Positions 22,236-22,906 of a stretch of DNA of 22,906 bases are shown here, in pieces; position 1 is the stretch's first letter, and the number at the start of each line of letters is the position of its first letter. The stretch lies in the NCBI GenBank assembly GCA_964630015.1, contig CAZVTJ010000012.1, forward strand, positions 1 through 22,906, read 5' to 3'. A model generated the notes under the pieces. That model saw only the letters and a program-made list of their open reading frames with translations. It did not search any database and was not told the DNA's origin. Made by a program: the position numbers and the translations under genes. This DNA comes from CAZERT01 sp964630015 (GTDB lineage Bacteria > Patescibacteriota > Microgenomatia > UBA10105 > UBA927).

Positions 22236-22906
22236 AACACTTATTGAATTATTGGAAAAGAAAGAAAAACTGGTTGCGATGCTTGCGCCGTCATTTCCGA
22301 TTTCGTTTTCCTATCCGGCAATTATTACGATGCTTCGCCGACTCGGATTTACCTATGTTGTGGAAGTTGCAGTCGGGGCAAAAAAAACCAACGAAGAACT
22401 GCATGCGCTTTTGAAGAAAGATCCCAATGCAAGGTTTATTACCAGTCCCTGTCCGACGGTTGTCCGGATGATCAAAAAAACGATGCCACAGTATGCAAAG
22501 TATTTTACGTATGATGTGGATTCTCCCATGGTGGCAACAGCCAAAATCGTCAGGGAAAAATATCCGGGATACCGTCCCGTGTTTATCGGCCCCTGTGCCA
22601 TGAAAAAGCTTGAAGGATCCGAAGATGTTCCGGAACTTGATATTTTAGTCCTTACCTATATGGAACTGCAGAGGATTTTCGATGCGGCACACATACCCCA
22701 GGAGGCAAATCCGGATGAAAAGTTCGATCTTTCCGAACCGGGGGAAACCCTTATGTATCCGTTGGATGGAGGACTGTCGTTTAGCAGCGGACTGACAAAT
22801 CAGTTGTCTTCAACCGAAGAAGTCAAAATCGTTTCCTGCAGGGAAAATATTGAGGCGATTAAGGAATTTGATGCCAATCCAAAAATCAGATTACTGGATA
22901 TCCTCA
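22222..22906 (+). CDS. [FeFe]-hydrogenase-like protein (Fe_hyd_lg_C domain), 3' partial
   Basis: Open from the ATG at 22222 to the window end (228 residues seen). It starts directly with the large-subunit C-terminal domain: KLVAMLAPSFPISF, MLRRLGFTYVVEVAVGA, then FITSPCPTVVRMIKKTMP and FIGPCAMKKLE, followed by VLTYMELQRIF. In active enzymes such as CpI the first loop reads TSCCP, with C299 as proton relay and C300 as cubane ligand; here it is S75-P76-C77-P, so the ligand is kept and the relay is lost. The second loop MPCTxKK is matched by C125 and K128/K129. No ferredoxin-type N-terminal cluster domains are present. The third cluster-ligand loop lies beyond the window. It is probably a sensory or repurposed hydrogenase-like protein, not a fast hydrogen producer. 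It is coupled to the upstream membrane protein. Confidence 0.85.
   Translation, partial: MNEDKTLIELLEKKEKLVAMLAPSFPISFSYPAIITMLRRLGFTYVVEVAVGAKKTNEELHALLKKDPNARFITSPCPTVVRMIKKTMPQYAKYFTYDVDSPMVATAKIVREKYPGYRPVFIGPCAMKKLEGSEDVPELDILVLTYMELQRIFDAAHIPQEANPDEKFDLSEPGETLMYPLDGGLSFSSGLTNQLSSTEEVKIVSCRENIEAIKEFDANPKIRLLDIL

Noticed and set aside
1..22906. Alternative genetic code (UGA read as glycine or tryptophan)
   Set aside because: UGA ends the rrf2-like gene, sufC and korB at expected family lengths, and no in-frame UGA interrupts a conserved gene.
1..22906. CRISPR arrays, insertion sequences, phage or toxin-antitoxin genes
   Set aside because: No spaced direct repeats, transposase motifs or small paired unknown genes were seen.

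Overview
This window looks like a bacterial chromosome segment, most likely from a small-genome, anaerobic Candidate Phyla Radiation (Patescibacteria) lineage. That placement is inferred from the very tight gene packing, a SUF system with a very short SufD, ferredoxin-linked 2-oxoacid oxidation, a lone hydrogenase-like domain protein and a lysyl-tRNA synthetase with an added HD domain. UGA ends several genes (rrf2-like, sufC, korB), so the genetic code is standard. That argues against Gracilibacteria and SR1, which read UGA as glycine. No mobile element, CRISPR array or phage gene was seen, and base composition looks even throughout.

Layout. 1-2269: a 5'-truncated thermonuclease, a convergent COG1092-type methyltransferase, and a divergent PIG-L-type deacetylase. 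2274-7137: the iron-sulfur cluster assembly locus, ordered Rrf2-type regulator, sufC, sufB, short sufD, promoter, sufS, and an IscU/SufU scaffold. 7141-10032: ferredoxin, then the fused gamma-alpha and the beta subunits of a 2-oxoacid:ferredoxin oxidoreductase, which are Fe-S or Fe-S-dependent proteins placed directly after the assembly genes. 10036-12550: lon behind a strong promoter that carries a CIRCE (HrcA) operator. 12559-13596: a membrane-anchored serine hydrolase of the beta-lactamase fold and tRNA-Glu(CUC), both on the minus strand. 13640-18910: greA with a structured leader and a terminator, the lysS-HD fusion, an rdgB-like NTP pyrophosphatase, serS, and a spermidine-synthase-like methyltransferase. 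18948-22906: secA, then a six-segment membrane protein overlapping a 3'-truncated [FeFe]-hydrogenase-like protein.

The main theme beyond the gene content is regulation. Eight first-in-unit genes have a good -10 box (often an extended TGN form) ending only 6-10 nt before the ATG, which predicts leaderless or nearly leaderless mRNAs. lon, greA, sufS and serS instead have short leaders with Shine-Dalgarno sequences. Two operators are readable directly: a perfect 10-bp inverted repeat centred on the -10 box of the Rrf2/suf promoter, and the CIRCE element at lon.

The most unusual proteins are the LysRS-HD fusion, the hydrogenase-like protein that keeps cubane-ligand cysteines but lacks the proton-relay cysteine, and a PIG-L protein whose HxxH metal motif reads NPDC. 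All functional statements rest on motif recognition by eye. No database search was run.
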